Of a DNA stretch of 52,367 nucleotides, positions 1 to 7,997 are shown in pieces. The DNA is from CAYXWH01 sp964468755 (GTDB lineage Bacteria > Chloroflexota > Dehalococcoidia > Dehalococcoidales > RBG-16-60-22). The notes beneath the pieces are model-generated. The model did no database searches. It was not told the DNA's origin and saw only the letters and a list, made by a program, of their open reading frames with translations. The stretch is from NCBI GenBank assembly GCA_964468755.1, contig CAYXWH010000005.1, positions 1 to 52,367 on the forward strand, read 5' to 3'. The position numbers and the translations under genes are program-made. Each line of letters starts with the position of its first letter. Positions within the stretch are counted from its first letter, which is position 1.

Positions 1-1238
1 TCTCTGATAGTAGCCTGGTTGTCCTCCAGCGACTGAAAGTCGACGGTGACGCAGAACGGTGTGCCCAGTTCATCCTGGCGGCGGTAGCGCCGGCCGATGC
101 TCTGGGTATCGTCATACTGCACCGCCCAGCAGGAACGCAGGTCAGTGTATACGTCTTTCGCCAGTTTGGCCAGATGCTCTTTACGGCTCAGGGGCAGTAC
201 CGCTATCTTGACCGGGGCGATATCGGGGTGGAAGTGCAGCACAACTCTTAGCTCGCCCTCAGCCATTTCTTCGTCGTAGGCATCACACAGTACCGCCAGT
301 ACCGAGCGGTCAACACCGGCTGATGGCTCGATGACATAAGGCACCAGGTGTTCTTTGGTCTCATCATCATAGTAGTCCAGGCTCTTGCCACTGTATTGGG
401 AATGTTGCTTCAGGTCATAGTCGCCGCGGTTGGCGATACCCTCCAGCTCAGCCCAGCCCATCGGAAAAAGATATTCAATATCGTAGCAGGCGAGGGCATA
501 GTGTGCCAGTTCATGGTGCAGGTGCTCGCGCAGTTGCAGGTTCTCGCGCCGGATGCCCAGCTTCAGATACCAGTTAAGGCGTTCCTCGACCCAGTAATCA
601 AAGCATTCCTTATCGGTCCCCGGCTTGACGAAGTACTCGATTTCCATCTGCTCGAATTCGCGACTGCGGAAGATGAAATTGCCGGTGGTAATCTCGTTGC
701 GGAATGACTTGCCCACCTGGGCAATGCCGAAGGGCAGTCTCTTCCGGCTGGTATTGACCACGTTCTGGAAATTGACAAAAATGCCCTGAGCCGTTTCCGG
801 GCGCATGTAGACCACGCTGGCATCATCTTCAACGGGGCCCATAAATGTCTTGAACATAAGGTTGAACTGCCGGGGCTCGGTCAGTTCACCGCCGCAGGAG
901 GGGCACTGGTTTATCTCCATCTCGTCCTGGCGCCACCGCTGGTGACAGCTCTTGCACTCTACCAGCGGGTCAGAGAAACCTTCAAGGTGCCCGCTGGCTG
1001 CCCAGACCTGCGGGTGCATCAGTATGCTGGTATCCAGTCCCACCATATCATCACGCGACTGGACCATATCACGCCACCATGCCTGCTTGACATTGCGTTT
1101 CAGTTCCACGCCTATCGGGCCGTAGTCCCAGCAGCTGGACAGTCCCCCGTAGATTTCGCTGCTGGGGAAAATAAACCCGCGACGCTGGCAGAGTGATACC
1201 AGCTTTTCCATACTTACCTTGCTTTGCGCTTCCGCCAT
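1..1238 (-). CDS. glyS: Glycyl-tRNA synthetase, single-chain type (C-terminus cut by window edge)
   Basis: Charges tRNA-Gly with glycine in the cytoplasm. About 412 N-terminal residues are present of roughly 460 expected; the frame runs off the left edge, so the end of the anticodon-binding domain is missing. It is the alpha2 class II type, not the alpha2beta2 type: the N-terminus carries CQRRGFIFPSSEIYGG, a CxxC...CxxC zinc ribbon (CKSC...CPSC) lies near residues 94-115, and the class II motif FRNEI lies near residue 180. The ATG overlaps the stop of the upstream membrane protein gene (TAATG), which points to translational coupling and sharing of the promoter at about 1814-1842. Symbol glyS (also glyQS) follows common usage. 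Confidence 0.95.
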   Translation of the reverse strand, partial: MAEAQSKVSMEKLVSLCQRRGFIFPSSEIYGGLSSCWDYGPIGVELKRNVKQAWWRDMVQSRDDMVGLDTSILMHPQVWAASGHLEGFSDPLVECKSCHQRWRQDEMEINQCPSCGGELTEPRQFNLMFKTFMGPVEDDASVVYMRPETAQGIFVNFQNVVNTSRKRLPFGIAQVGKSFRNEITTGNFIFRSREFEQMEIEYFVKPGTDKECFDYWVEERLNWYLKLGIRRENLQLREHLHHELAHYALACYDIEYLFPMGWAELEGIANRGDYDLKQHSQYSGKSLDYYDDETKEHLVPYVIEPSAGVDRSVLAVLCDAYDEEMAEGELRVVLHFHPDIAPVKIAVLPLSRKEHLAKLAKDVYTDLRSCWAVQYDDTQSIGRRYRRQDELGTPFCVTVDFQSLEDNQATIR

Positions 1239-1783
1239 TACTTTTTGCTCCTTGAAACCCGTGCCGTCGACTGGACACGTCGAATCGCTTGAAGAAAGAA
1301 TATGCCCAGGATAATTCCCCCCACCACCATAACCAGCACGGCAAATATCCAGAGGGGGATAAGGTGTATCCGGTACGCATTGTAGCTGAAAATATCGAGC
1401 ATTGCAAAGCCGAGGATTATCTGGGGCAGCGCTATCATATTGCCCATGATGGCCAGCATTATGGATACCGCACCGTTTTCTGTCGGCTGGAGCCGCGCGC
1501 TGAGACGGATGGCTACCCATACGATACCGGCTGCCAGCAGGGTCAGCAAGAACTGGGGTATGAGCAGCCAGGAAGTAATACTGGTGCGGCTCATCCACCG
1601 GTCAGGAGAGCCGTCAGTAAAATGGTAGGCAACCTCACCCGGCATCAGGGGATAGAAAAACACAACCAGGATTATCGCCATGAGTAGTATGGCTAACGGC
1701 GCGACGATGTATTTCCAGCGAAAGGCTACCGTCTTTCTTGAATCGGCTTTATCTGTTGCTTTGGTAAGGTTAATAACGACCAC
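1238..1783 (-). CDS. DUF1648-like multi-pass membrane protein
   Basis: A 181-residue protein with about four hydrophobic segments (near residues 27-47, 70-92, 105-130 and 138-165) and a basic tail. After the first segment it reads PLMPGEVAYHFTDGSPDRW, which resembles the DUF1648 signature (P...HF...G.PD.W) seen in SdpI-type immunity and sensor membrane proteins. Function unknown. The start is GTG without a clear ribosome site; no better start is nearby. It precedes glyS with a one-base TAATG overlap, so the two are cotranscribed. Family assignment is by motif only. Confidence 0.7.
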   Translation of the reverse strand: MVVINLTKATDKADSRKTVAFRWKYIVAPLAILLMAIILVVFFYPLMPGEVAYHFTDGSPDRWMSRTSITSWLLIPQFLLTLLAAGIVWVAIRLSARLQPTENGAVSIMLAIMGNMIALPQIILGFAMLDIFSYNAYRIHLIPLWIFAVLVMVVGGIILGIFFLQAIRRVQSTARVSRSKK

Positions 1784-1813
1784 CTGTTTGCGATTATCGA
1801 AGTTACCAATTAA

Positions 1814-1842
1814 AAATTATCAGCTTTGGGCGCCAATGTCAA
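1814..1842 (-). promoter_or_regulatory. Sigma70-type promoter for the DUF1648-glyS operon
   Basis: On the minus strand a perfect -35 TTGACA (1842-1837) is followed after 17 bp by TAATTT (1819-1814), about 31 bp before the GTG at 1783. Of the promoters seen in the window this is among the closest to consensus. Confidence 0.6.
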
Positions 1843-1928
1843 AGGGGTGGGTCGTTCCAGCACCGTAGTTCACCTCGTTTATCGAGGACTGGCAACCGTA
1901 TTCCACACGTCTGGTTAGTTGCCACGGC

Positions 1929-2606
1929 TTACTCGAAATAGCTCTTGTCCAGGTCGGCTTCATTGGAGTAGCCGCGGCTTTCCCAGAAGCCGCGGTAGCT
2001 GGCATCATCAGACAGTTCGATTTTGGTTATCCACTTGATCCACTTGTAGCCCCACTTGCTCTCGGCAACGAGCTGGAACGGAAAGCCCCGTTCCGGCGGC
2101 AGGGCGACCTCATTCATCTTGTACGCCATGATGATGGGATTGTCCATGACGTATTCCAGAGGTAACGACGTGGTATAGCCGTCATAGGCGTGAAAGATAA
2201 CGGTATTTGCCTCCGGTAGTGCTTGTGACCTGTTTATCAGGTCGCTGACCAGTATCCCTTCCCACAGGATATTGACACTCCACCCCTCCACGCACTCGAG
2301 CCTGACGACCTTCCGGTAACGCTGGTTGTTGTCCAGCACCTGGTCATAGCTGTAGGTCTGCGGGCTTGCCACCACACCGGTAACGGAGAGCCGGTAGCTT
2401 GCCCCATCGACGTTCTGGGGGCCCTTGATGGAGTTCTCCCGGAAATCATTGATTGAGGACAGTTTTTCACCCTGGTATTCCCTGACTTCGACGCCCTCCA
2501 GTTCCTCAACGTCGCTGGTATCTGACCCGAACATGGTGCATCCGGTAACCAGGGCGGTGATTAGCATTACCAGAGCCGTAAAACCGATAGTTATCCTCCT
2601 CCTCAC
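1929..2606 (-). CDS. Exported molybdopterin-dependent oxidoreductase-fold lipoprotein (sulfite oxidase/YedY-like)
   Basis: A 225-residue protein. The N-terminus is a lipoprotein signal (hydrophobic stretch then LVTGC), so it is likely anchored outside the membrane. The body matches the oxidoreductase molybdopterin-binding domain: YRLSVTGVV near residue 70, then VRLECVEGW near residue 100, where the Cys sits at the position of the molybdenum-ligating cysteine, then AYDGYTTSLPLEYV and PPERGFPFQLV. It is short for a complete YedY/MsrP, and no heme partner is adjacent, so substrate and redox partner are unknown. The start is GTG, with GGAGGAG 4 bases upstream. It follows the FmdB and DUF763-like genes on the same strand and may be cotranscribed with them. 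Confidence 0.8.
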   Translation of the reverse strand: MRRRITIGFTALVMLITALVTGCTMFGSDTSDVEELEGVEVREYQGEKLSSINDFRENSIKGPQNVDGASYRLSVTGVVASPQTYSYDQVLDNNQRYRKVVRLECVEGWSVNILWEGILVSDLINRSQALPEANTVIFHAYDGYTTSLPLEYVMDNPIIMAYKMNEVALPPERGFPFQLVAESKWGYKWIKWITKIELSDDASYRGFWESRGYSNEADLDKSYFE

Positions 2607-2632
2607 GGCACTCCTCCTCGTTTATAATATCA

Positions 2633-2815
2633 CTATCTTATTCCAAACCTGCGCAGTCGGTTACAAGCTTCTTTTTTCTCCTGTAAACCGATTGTTGTCC
2701 GGTTGATAGCGCGGGAGAGCAGCTCAATGCTCTGGTCATAGGTCTTTCTATCCACGGGATAGGGGATACCGTCCTTGCCGCCGTGGGCAATGTCGGCGAT
2801 GGTGGGGGTATTCAT
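2633..2815 (-). CDS. Small protein resembling only the C-terminal end of DUF763 proteins
   Basis: A 60-residue protein containing HGGKDGIPYPVDRKTYD, which I recognise as the characteristic C-terminal motif of DUF763 proteins, normally 300 or more residues long and common in archaea. It is followed by a basic helix (KKEACNRLRRFG). Here it stands alone with its own start and a GGGGAGG ribosome site 10 bases upstream, 20 bases after fmdB and 26 bases before the molybdopterin-fold gene. It may be a functional stand-alone domain or the remnant of a decayed gene. Function unknown. Confidence 0.6.
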   Translation of the reverse strand: MNTPTIADIAHGGKDGIPYPVDRKTYDQSIELLSRAINRTTIGLQEKKEACNRLRRFGIR

Positions 2816-2835
2816 GGCGTTTCAGCCTCCCCGTG

Positions 2836-3072
2836 TTAGAGGCCGCAGGTACTGCAACTGGAAGAACTGCAGCCGGAGCAGGGACTCCTTGTGCCGCCAA
2901 CCGGGACGGAGAGCCCCGATTCATCGGTGGTATAGGAGGCAAAGGTGGAAATCTTACGTTTTGCCGGCTTCTGGCAACGAGGACAGGGAGCCGCCTCGTT
3001 AGCCTGGCTCAACGGGCGAATGTGCTCGAACTCAAGGTCACACTCCGGGCAGTGGTATTCATAGAGTGGCAT
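2836..3072 (-). CDS. FmdB-family zinc-ribbon protein
   Basis: A 78-residue protein with the FmdB signature: MPLYEYHCPECDLEFE, then CPRC at about residues 35-38, giving a four-cysteine zinc ribbon. The C-terminal tail is Gly/Ser/Cys-rich and ends CSGCSSSSCSTCGL, as is usual in this family. The family is small and regulatory-like, with no defined reaction. The start has a strong ribosome site (GGAGGGAGAAT then ATG) and a good promoter at 3091-3120. It is the first gene of the leftward group with the DUF763-like and molybdopterin-fold genes. Confidence 0.85.
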   Translation of the reverse strand: MPLYEYHCPECDLEFEHIRPLSQANEAAPCPRCQKPAKRKISTFASYTTDESGLSVPVGGTRSPCSGCSSSSCSTCGL

Positions 3073-3090
3073 ATTCTCCCTCCTCTTTTA

Positions 3091-3120
3091 ATTGTACCGG
3101 GGGCAGCCAGAGCCAGTCAA
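3091..3120 (-). promoter_or_regulatory. Sigma70-type promoter for fmdB
   Basis: On the minus strand TTGACT (3120-3115), an 18-bp spacer and TACAAT (3096-3091) lie about 19 bp before the fmdB ATG. Confidence 0.55.
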
Positions 3121-3193
3121 GTAAGGGATGTATACCACTGAAGCCGAGCCGCGACTATGCGCTGCGGAACGCTGTCATTATTTTGCTTTTTGC

Positions 3194-3202
3194 TGATATA
3201 AT
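3194..3202 (+). promoter_or_regulatory. Extended -10 promoter for exonuclease III gene
   Basis: TGATATAAT, a TGn-extended -10 element, lies 33 bp before the ATG at 3236. No -35 hexamer is visible at 16-18 bp. Confidence 0.45.
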
Positions 3203-3235
3203 GAAACTACCTCGTATATGTTGGGGGTGATAGGC

Positions 3236-4018
3236 ATGAAGGAGATGACCCTGTTTTCCTGGAACGTCAACGGTGTCCGGGCAGCGCGGGCAAAGGGCTT
3301 CCTGGAATGGCTGTACCGGGAGTCACCGGACATACTATGCCTTCAGGAGACCAAGGCGCGCCCGGAGCAGCTCGATGCGGAATTGCTGGAGCCGCCCGGC
3401 TATCATACGTACTGGAATTATCCCCGGGAAATCAAGGGGTTTAGCGGGGTGGCGACGTTTACCGGGCAAAGTCCGCTTGATGTTCAGTATGATTTTAATG
3501 TTGCCGGTTTTGACACCGAGGGTAGAGTGCTGGTAACGGAGTACCCCGAATTTGTTTTGTTCAATATATATTTCCCCAACGGTAAGAGAAACGCGGAACG
3601 TCTTCGATACAAGATGGATTTTTATAACGTGTTTCTTGATTTCGCCGATGGATTAAAGGCGGCGGGGAAGAAAGTGGTCATCTGCGGGGACGTTAACACC
3701 GCTCACCGGGAAATAGACCTTGCCCGGCCCAAAGAGAATGAAAAGGTCTCCGGCTTCCTGCCCATGGAGAGAGAGTGGATCGACAAGTTTATTTCCCACG
3801 GTTATGTCGATACCTTCCGTCACTTCAACCATGAGCCGGACCAGTACACCTGGTGGGATTTGAAGTCAGGAGCCCGGGCGAGGAACGTTGGCTGGCGGCT
3901 TGATTACTTCTTCGTCAGCGAAGAGCTGCTGCCTTCAGTTGCCCGGGTGTTTATCCTGTCCGAAGTCATGGGTTCAGACCACTGCCCGGTGGGGATTACC
4001 TTGAAGCTATCAGCTTGA
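3236..4018 (+). CDS. xth: Exodeoxyribonuclease III (AP endonuclease)
   Basis: A 260-residue member of the exonuclease III/APE1 fold that cuts DNA at abasic sites and trims 3' ends in base excision repair. Visible motifs: FSWNVNGVRAA at the N-terminus, LCLQETK (metal-binding Glu) near residue 34, NIYFPNG, CGDVNTAHREIDLARP near residue 150 (catalytic Asp and Asn), RLDYFF near 225, and the terminal SDHCPVGI holding the catalytic Asp-His. The ATG at 3236 is chosen over the in-frame ATG at 3218 because GGGGGTGA lies 4-6 bases upstream and the family start fits. The 3' end overlaps the convergent HAD gene by 23 bases. Confidence 0.95.
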   Translation: MKEMTLFSWNVNGVRAARAKGFLEWLYRESPDILCLQETKARPEQLDAELLEPPGYHTYWNYPREIKGFSGVATFTGQSPLDVQYDFNVAGFDTEGRVLVTEYPEFVLFNIYFPNGKRNAERLRYKMDFYNVFLDFADGLKAAGKKVVICGDVNTAHREIDLARPKENEKVSGFLPMEREWIDKFISHGYVDTFRHFNHEPDQYTWWDLKSGARARNVGWRLDYFFVSEELLPSVARVFILSEVMGSDHCPVGITLKLSA

Positions 4019-4646
4019 GCCCGCTCACCACATCGTTAAGGTCAGCAAAGGGTGTACAGTCGAGTCCTTCCCGTTTACATTGCTCCAGCAGGTCGCCGGT
4101 GGCGAAGACATGGTGAGCCAGTCGCGCCGAGTAGATATCGGAAGCGCCGTTACCCACATAGACGAGATAATAACCCTGTTCCAGGAAAAGCCTGGTGTAT
4201 GCCTCTTTGAATCCTTCTTCCAGTATGGCGCCGTCCGGTCCAGTATAGTTAACTTCCATGCCATCCGCGCGGAACCGGCTCCGGGCAGCGAATGCCTTCA
4301 CCCGGTCAATGCCCAGTCGGGACAGGAGGGCGTCGATGTAGAAGTCCTGCCCGTTGCTGACGATGACAAATTCCAGCCCGTGCTGAGCGCAGTAGTTGAG
4401 CAGTTCGGAGAAGCCGGGTCGCATTTTTACCTCGGGGCTGTTCAGGACGAAGTCGATGACGGTATTCCGGTCAGCTTTAATCATGGCAAACGCCTTTCGG
4501 TTAAACGCCCCGACCGATATCCGGCCCTCATTATATTCTTTCAGCATCCACCTCCAGCTCCGGTCGGTGAAGGCGTCCAGCAGCAGGAAACTCACGTCCT
4601 TCTCGGTAATGGTGCCGTCGAAATCGCATTGGACCAGGGTTTTCAT
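3996..4646 (-). CDS. HAD-superfamily phosphatase, MtnX-like
   Basis: A 216-residue cytoplasmic HAD-IB hydrolase. Motif I is QCDFDGTITEKDVS at residues 7-20 (nucleophile DxD), motif II is VIVSNGQDFYID near residue 95, and motif IV is YVGNGASDIYSA near 165. The family includes 2-hydroxy-3-keto-5-methylthiopentenyl-1-phosphate phosphatase (MtnX) and phosphoserine phosphatase-like enzymes. No other methionine-salvage gene is nearby, so the substrate is not assigned. An AAAGGAG ribosome site lies about 12 bases before the ATG. The 3' end overlaps xth convergently. Confidence 0.85.
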   Translation of the reverse strand: MKTLVQCDFDGTITEKDVSFLLLDAFTDRSWRWMLKEYNEGRISVGAFNRKAFAMIKADRNTVIDFVLNSPEVKMRPGFSELLNYCAQHGLEFVIVSNGQDFYIDALLSRLGIDRVKAFAARSRFRADGMEVNYTGPDGAILEEGFKEAYTRLFLEQGYYLVYVGNGASDIYSARLAHHVFATGDLLEQCKREGLDCTPFADLNDVVSGLKLIASR

Positions 4647-4731
4647 AGTATCGTTAATAGCTCCTTTTGGTGTTGCTCTCCCGTTTCAATATATCGAAAT
4701 GGGGGGGAGGGGGTCAAGCGGGGCGCCTTCA

Positions 4732-4761
4732 TTGAAAGTCGGCTGTTGCCGGTGCTAGAAT
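4732..4761 (+). promoter_or_regulatory. Sigma70-type promoter for the DUF72-HAD pair
   Basis: TTGAAA (4732-4737), an 18-bp spacer and TAGAAT (4756-4761) lie 30 bp before the TTG start at 4792. Confidence 0.5.
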
Positions 4762-4791
4762 GAACTGAGAACGTGGCGGAGGGGGTCCAGG

Positions 4792-5520
4792 TTGGCAGAC
4801 TACCATATCGGTACTTCCGGCTGGCACTACGCGGACTGGCGGGGCCGGTTCTATCCGGAAAAGCTGCCCATGACACAATGGCTGGAATTCTACGCCGGTC
4901 ATTTCAGCACGGTCGAGCTCAATAACAGTTTTTACCGCCTGCCGACAGTGAACGCCTTTGCCGGCTGGCGCGAAGCGGTAACCGCCGGTTTTACCTTCGC
5001 GGTAAAGGTGAGCCGGTTTATTACCCACATCAAGCGACTGAAAGGCGTTGAGGAACCGATGGAAAGCTTTATCTCCCGGGCGCGGAATTTAAATGAGAAG
5101 CTGGGCCCGCTTTTGTACCAGCTGCCGCCCAATCTGCACCGCAATGACGATTTACTGGAGTCTTTCCTGCGGACTCTGCCCGGGGGAATGAAGCACGTGA
5201 TTGAGTTCCGGCACCAGTCCTGGCTTGATGATGAGGTCTTTGCTGTTTTGCGCCGGCACAATATCGGTCTCTGTATCTTCGATATGCCTGCATTGCGTTG
5301 CCCTTTAGCCGCGACGACTGACTTTGCCTATATCCGTTTTCACGGGAGCGGCAGCCTGTACTCAGGCTGTTACCCGGACGAGGAGCTTGCCGACTGGGCG
5401 GGGAGCATAGCGCAGCTGGCTGACGGGTTGAAGGAAGTCTATATATATTTTAACAATGATGTTGCCGGGTATGCGGTGAGAAACGCATTCACCCTGCGGG
5501 ACTACCTGCAAAAACAGTAA
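4792..5520 (+). CDS. DUF72 (YecE-like) TIM-barrel protein
   Basis: A 242-residue DUF72 protein. The N-terminus reads YHIGTSGWHYADWRGRFYP, then VELNNSFYRLP near residue 40, FAVKVSRFITH near 65, LLYQLPPN near 105, EFRHQSW near 145, and YIRFHGSG near 180, ending with YIYFNND. These are the conserved strands of the family, whose biochemical role is unproven. The start is TTG with GGAGGGGGT upstream. It is followed 11 bases later by a Cof-type phosphatase on the same strand, so the two are likely cotranscribed. Confidence 0.88.
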   Translation: MADYHIGTSGWHYADWRGRFYPEKLPMTQWLEFYAGHFSTVELNNSFYRLPTVNAFAGWREAVTAGFTFAVKVSRFITHIKRLKGVEEPMESFISRARNLNEKLGPLLYQLPPNLHRNDDLLESFLRTLPGGMKHVIEFRHQSWLDDEVFAVLRRHNIGLCIFDMPALRCPLAATTDFAYIRFHGSGSLYSGCYPDEELADWAGSIAQLADGLKEVYIYFNNDVAGYAVRNAFTLRDYLQKQ

Positions 5521-5531
5521 GGGAGGGAACC

Positions 5532-6353
5532 TTGGCACCGAACCATTATAAACTTCTGGTGATAGATATTGACGGCACTCTGGTGGGCAGCAGCCGGCGG
5601 ATATCCGACGAGAATAAGAGAGCCCTGGCCAAAGCCCGTAAGTCCGGGGTTCGCGTTGCCTTGTCCACCGGACGCTCCCTGAAGTCCAGCTTGGGTATTA
5701 GCAAGGAGCTTTCGCTGGACAGCTACCACATATTCTTTGACGGGGCTCTGGTGAGTAGTATCGACCTCGCTGAGGAAATTTACGTGCAACCCATCGACAG
5801 GGCGGTCGTGCGGCGGATGGTGGAGTTTGCTCGGTCGCATGCCATTGACCTTGAGCTTTTTACCACCACGCGCTATTTTTCGGAACGGGAGACATGGTCT
5901 ACCGGGGCGCACCGCCGGTTTTTTGGTCTGGAGGCGACCATCACCGATTTTGACGGGCTCTGGGAACAGGAACGCATTGTCAAGGGCGGTCTGGTGACGG
6001 CAAGTTCCGATGAAGAGACCAAGGCAACACTTTTCCGTACTCACTTGGCTGACAGCATTCATTTCTCCCAGGCGCGGACACCGGCATTCCCCGGAGTTGT
6101 TTTCAATAACCTGCTGGCACCGCAGGTCTCCAAGGGGAGGGCGCTGGAAGCCCTCGCCGCACATCTGGGGTTGTCTCTGGACGAGGTAATGGCGGTCGGT
6201 GACGGCAGTAATGATATCTCGTTGCTGGCGACCGCCGGTCTGGCGGTGGCGATGGGTAACGCCCGCGACGAGCTCAAGGCACTGGCCGACTTCGTGACGG
6301 GGGATGTCGAGCATAACGGTCTGGCTGAAGTGATTGTCCGGTTCCTGTTATGA
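5532..6353 (+). CDS. Cof-type HAD-IIB phosphatase
   Basis: A 273-residue cytoplasmic HAD hydrolase with the Cof/YbiV layout. Motif I VIDIDGTLVGSSRRIS lies at about residues 11-26, motif II ALSTGRS near 52, a C2B-type cap follows, then SKGRALEALAAHLGL near 200 (motif III Lys), and motif IV AVGDGSNDISLLATAG near 222 followed by VAMGNA. Such enzymes dephosphorylate sugar phosphates, flavin precursors or similar small molecules; the substrate cannot be told from sequence. The start is TTG with GGGAGG six bases upstream. The 3' end faces the RNA methyltransferase gene, 7 bases away. Confidence 0.92.
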   Translation: MAPNHYKLLVIDIDGTLVGSSRRISDENKRALAKARKSGVRVALSTGRSLKSSLGISKELSLDSYHIFFDGALVSSIDLAEEIYVQPIDRAVVRRMVEFARSHAIDLELFTTTRYFSERETWSTGAHRRFFGLEATITDFDGLWEQERIVKGGLVTASSDEETKATLFRTHLADSIHFSQARTPAFPGVVFNNLLAPQVSKGRALEALAAHLGLSLDEVMAVGDGSNDISLLATAGLAVAMGNARDELKALADFVTGDVEHNGLAEVIVRFLL

Positions 6354-6360
6354 TGCGTGG

Positions 6361-7134
6361 CTATTTTACCGAGCTGAGGTACATGCAGATAGCCCCGCTG
6401 GCAGCCACGTTCAGTGATTCTGCTTTATCCCGCTCGGTGGGGATTCGAAAGCGGTAGTCGGCAGCACCAAGCAGTTGCGGAGAGAGACCGGCAGCCTCGT
6501 TGCCCAGCGCCAGCAGGAGCGGTTCGGAGCGATGCATGACCGAGGGGTCAGGCTTGCCGTTGAGGGCGGCAGCAACCAAAAAATAGCCGTCTTTTTGCAG
6601 TGCCTGCACCAGTTCCAGGTAGCCGGAGGTTCTTCGCAGCCAGACCGAGAGTATCGTCCCCGCCGTCGCCTGAACGCACTTGGGGGAGAAGGGGTCGGCG
6701 CTTTTTTCGGTCAGGATAACCCCGCTAAAATCAAAGGCAGCGGCGGTGCGGATAAGGGTGCCCACGTTACCCGGGTCCTGAATATCTTCCAGCAGCAGGA
6801 TTTTACGGCCGGGCTTCCCGGGCAACCGGTTTGAGTAGGCTTCCGGGGGCAGGCTGACTACCGCCATGGTTCCCTGCGGGGTCCGCGTGTGGCAGATTTT
6901 GTCGAGCTGGCTGCCGGTGATAGTCCGCGCCGGATAGTGACGGTACTCAGGCGGTGGTTCGTTCACCGTTATAATTTCAATGAGTGCATCCGGGTGACTG
7001 GTCATCACCTGCCGGATAGCCCGCTCGCCTTCAATGATGAAGGCTCCGGCTTCCCGCCGGGCTTTCCGGGTAGCCAGTTGCTTATACCACTTGAGTGGCT
7101 TAAGCGGGTAATTATGACTGTCGGCGGTATTCAT
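6361..7134 (-). CDS. TrmH/SpoU-family RNA 2'-O-methyltransferase
   Basis: A 257-residue SPOUT methyltransferase that uses S-adenosylmethionine to methylate a ribose 2'-OH in rRNA or tRNA. A substrate-binding N-domain (IIEGERAIRQV near residue 33) is followed by the SpoU catalytic domain: motif 1 DIQDPGNVGTLIRTAAAF near 118, motif 2 LALGNEAAGLS near 212, and motif 3 IPTERDKAESLNVAASGAI near 232. The layout is RlmB/AviRb-like, but the target base cannot be assigned. No clear ribosome site precedes the ATG. Confidence 0.92.
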   Translation of the reverse strand: MNTADSHNYPLKPLKWYKQLATRKARREAGAFIIEGERAIRQVMTSHPDALIEIITVNEPPPEYRHYPARTITGSQLDKICHTRTPQGTMAVVSLPPEAYSNRLPGKPGRKILLLEDIQDPGNVGTLIRTAAAFDFSGVILTEKSADPFSPKCVQATAGTILSVWLRRTSGYLELVQALQKDGYFLVAAALNGKPDPSVMHRSEPLLLALGNEAAGLSPQLLGAADYRFRIPTERDKAESLNVAASGAICMYLSSVK

Positions 7135-7312
7135 TCTGTATTTAATTCATCATGAGGTGTTAAAAGGTGCGTTCGGTTATTGTTTCGTATTGGCGATTCA
7201 TCATTGTTTACGGCTCCGGATGGTTGCCGGTCACGGCGTCATGGGCTGCCCGGTTGCTGGTGGGTGGCAATGGCCGGTCGGGGTTGGAATGGGTGCCGGT
7301 AACAGGTCGTGT

Positions 7313-7588
7313 TCACGATTCCTTCTTGTTTTTTTTGGCTATTTTGGCTTCGGCTTTGGCTCTTTTCTTCTCCGCCTTGAGTCGGCTGGTTTCAACAGTG
7401 TCCTGCCAGGTGGGTGCCGCTGTCGGTTCCGGTGCTGAGGAGGCGGCTGACCCGGTCTTCCGCCTTCGAACTCGTTCAATTATAAACATGCCCAAATACC
7501 GCCCGAAGTAACCGATAAAGCCAGCGGCAAATGCCAGCGCTACCCATTTCAGAATATTGACCAGCTGGCTATCCCCGAAAATTTCCAT
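7313..7588 (-). CDS. Small membrane-anchored protein with Lys/Ala-rich tail
   Basis: A 91-residue protein of unknown function. An N-terminal membrane segment (residues 12-38, WVALAFAAGFIGYFGRYLGMFII) is followed by a basic RRRK stop-transfer, an Ala/Pro/Ser-rich linker and a highly charged C-terminal helix (RLKAEKKRAKAEAKIAKKN). I found no known family. Coding status is supported by the codon-like composition and by a consensus promoter at 7641-7669. The 178 bases between it and the methyltransferase gene hold nothing I can identify. Confidence 0.65.
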   Translation of the reverse strand: MEIFGDSQLVNILKWVALAFAAGFIGYFGRYLGMFIIERVRRRKTGSAASSAPEPTAAPTWQDTVETSRLKAEKKRAKAEAKIAKKNKKES

Positions 7589-7640
7589 TATCCCGGTACC
7601 TTATATTCATTTCATCCTGGCAACATTCCCGGCTAATAGA

Positions 7641-7669
7641 ATACTAAAGAGCTTGTCTATCCTTGTCAA
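7641..7669 (-). promoter_or_regulatory. Sigma70-type promoter for the 7588-7313 membrane protein
   Basis: On the minus strand TTGACA (7669-7664), a 17-bp spacer and TAGTAT (7646-7641) lie about 52 bp before the ATG. It is back-to-back with the dodecin promoter. Confidence 0.55.
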
Positions 7670-7686
7670 GAAACAGTGTCGGACTA

Positions 7687-7716
7687 TTGACCGGACGGGT
7701 TCCGGTTCTATATAAT
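7687..7716 (+). promoter_or_regulatory. Sigma70-type promoter for dodecin
   Basis: TTGACC (7687-7692), an 18-bp spacer and a perfect TATAAT (7711-7716) lie 41 bp before the dodecin ATG. Confidence 0.6.
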
Positions 7717-7757
7717 ACAGCACCGTAACTAACTGCTTGGTGAGAAAGGAGGCAGGC

Positions 7758-7976
7758 ATGGCTGATAGCGTCTATAAGTTTATTGATCTGGTGGGCACCA
7801 GCCCGGAGTCATGGGAGAAAGCCGCCGCCGCTACGGTGGAGATGGCAGCCAGGACATTACGTGACCTGCGTATTGCCGAGGTGGTCGAACTGGATATGCA
7901 GCTGGAAAATGGCAAAATTCGATGCTACCGCGCCAAGGTGAGGCTATCCTTCAAGGTTGAGGAAAAGGTAGCCTGA
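7758..7976 (+). CDS. Dodecin family flavin-binding protein
   Basis: A 72-residue protein with the dodecin pattern: VYKFIDLVGTSPESWEKAAA at the N-terminus, the helix that follows, then LRIAEVVELDMQLENGKI and YRAKVRLSFKVE. Dodecins form hollow dodecamers that bind riboflavin, FMN or FAD and buffer free flavin. The ATG at 7758 is chosen over the TTG at 7737 because AAAGGAGGCAGGC directly precedes it and the family starts with a short M-x-x-V-Y-K sequence. It is monocistronic and followed by a convergent gene. Confidence 0.92.
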   Translation: MADSVYKFIDLVGTSPESWEKAAAATVEMAARTLRDLRIAEVVELDMQLENGKIRCYRAKVRLSFKVEEKVA

Positions 7977-7997
7977 TAGCTCAATCAGCCCGTTGTA

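Noticed and set aside
348..1196. Several plus-strand open frames (348-707, 942-1196)
   Set aside because: They lie antisense to the clear glycyl-tRNA synthetase gene and have no family features.
4080..4763. 227-codon plus-strand frame
   Set aside because: Antisense to the HAD phosphatase with intact catalytic motifs; composition is not protein-like.
5502..6314. 270-codon minus-strand frame
   Set aside because: Shadow of the Cof-type phosphatase, which carries all HAD motifs.
7157..7511. Plus-strand frames over the small Lys/Ala-rich membrane protein gene
   Set aside because: The minus-strand reading has a consensus promoter and a sensible membrane protein pattern; the plus frames are antisense to it.
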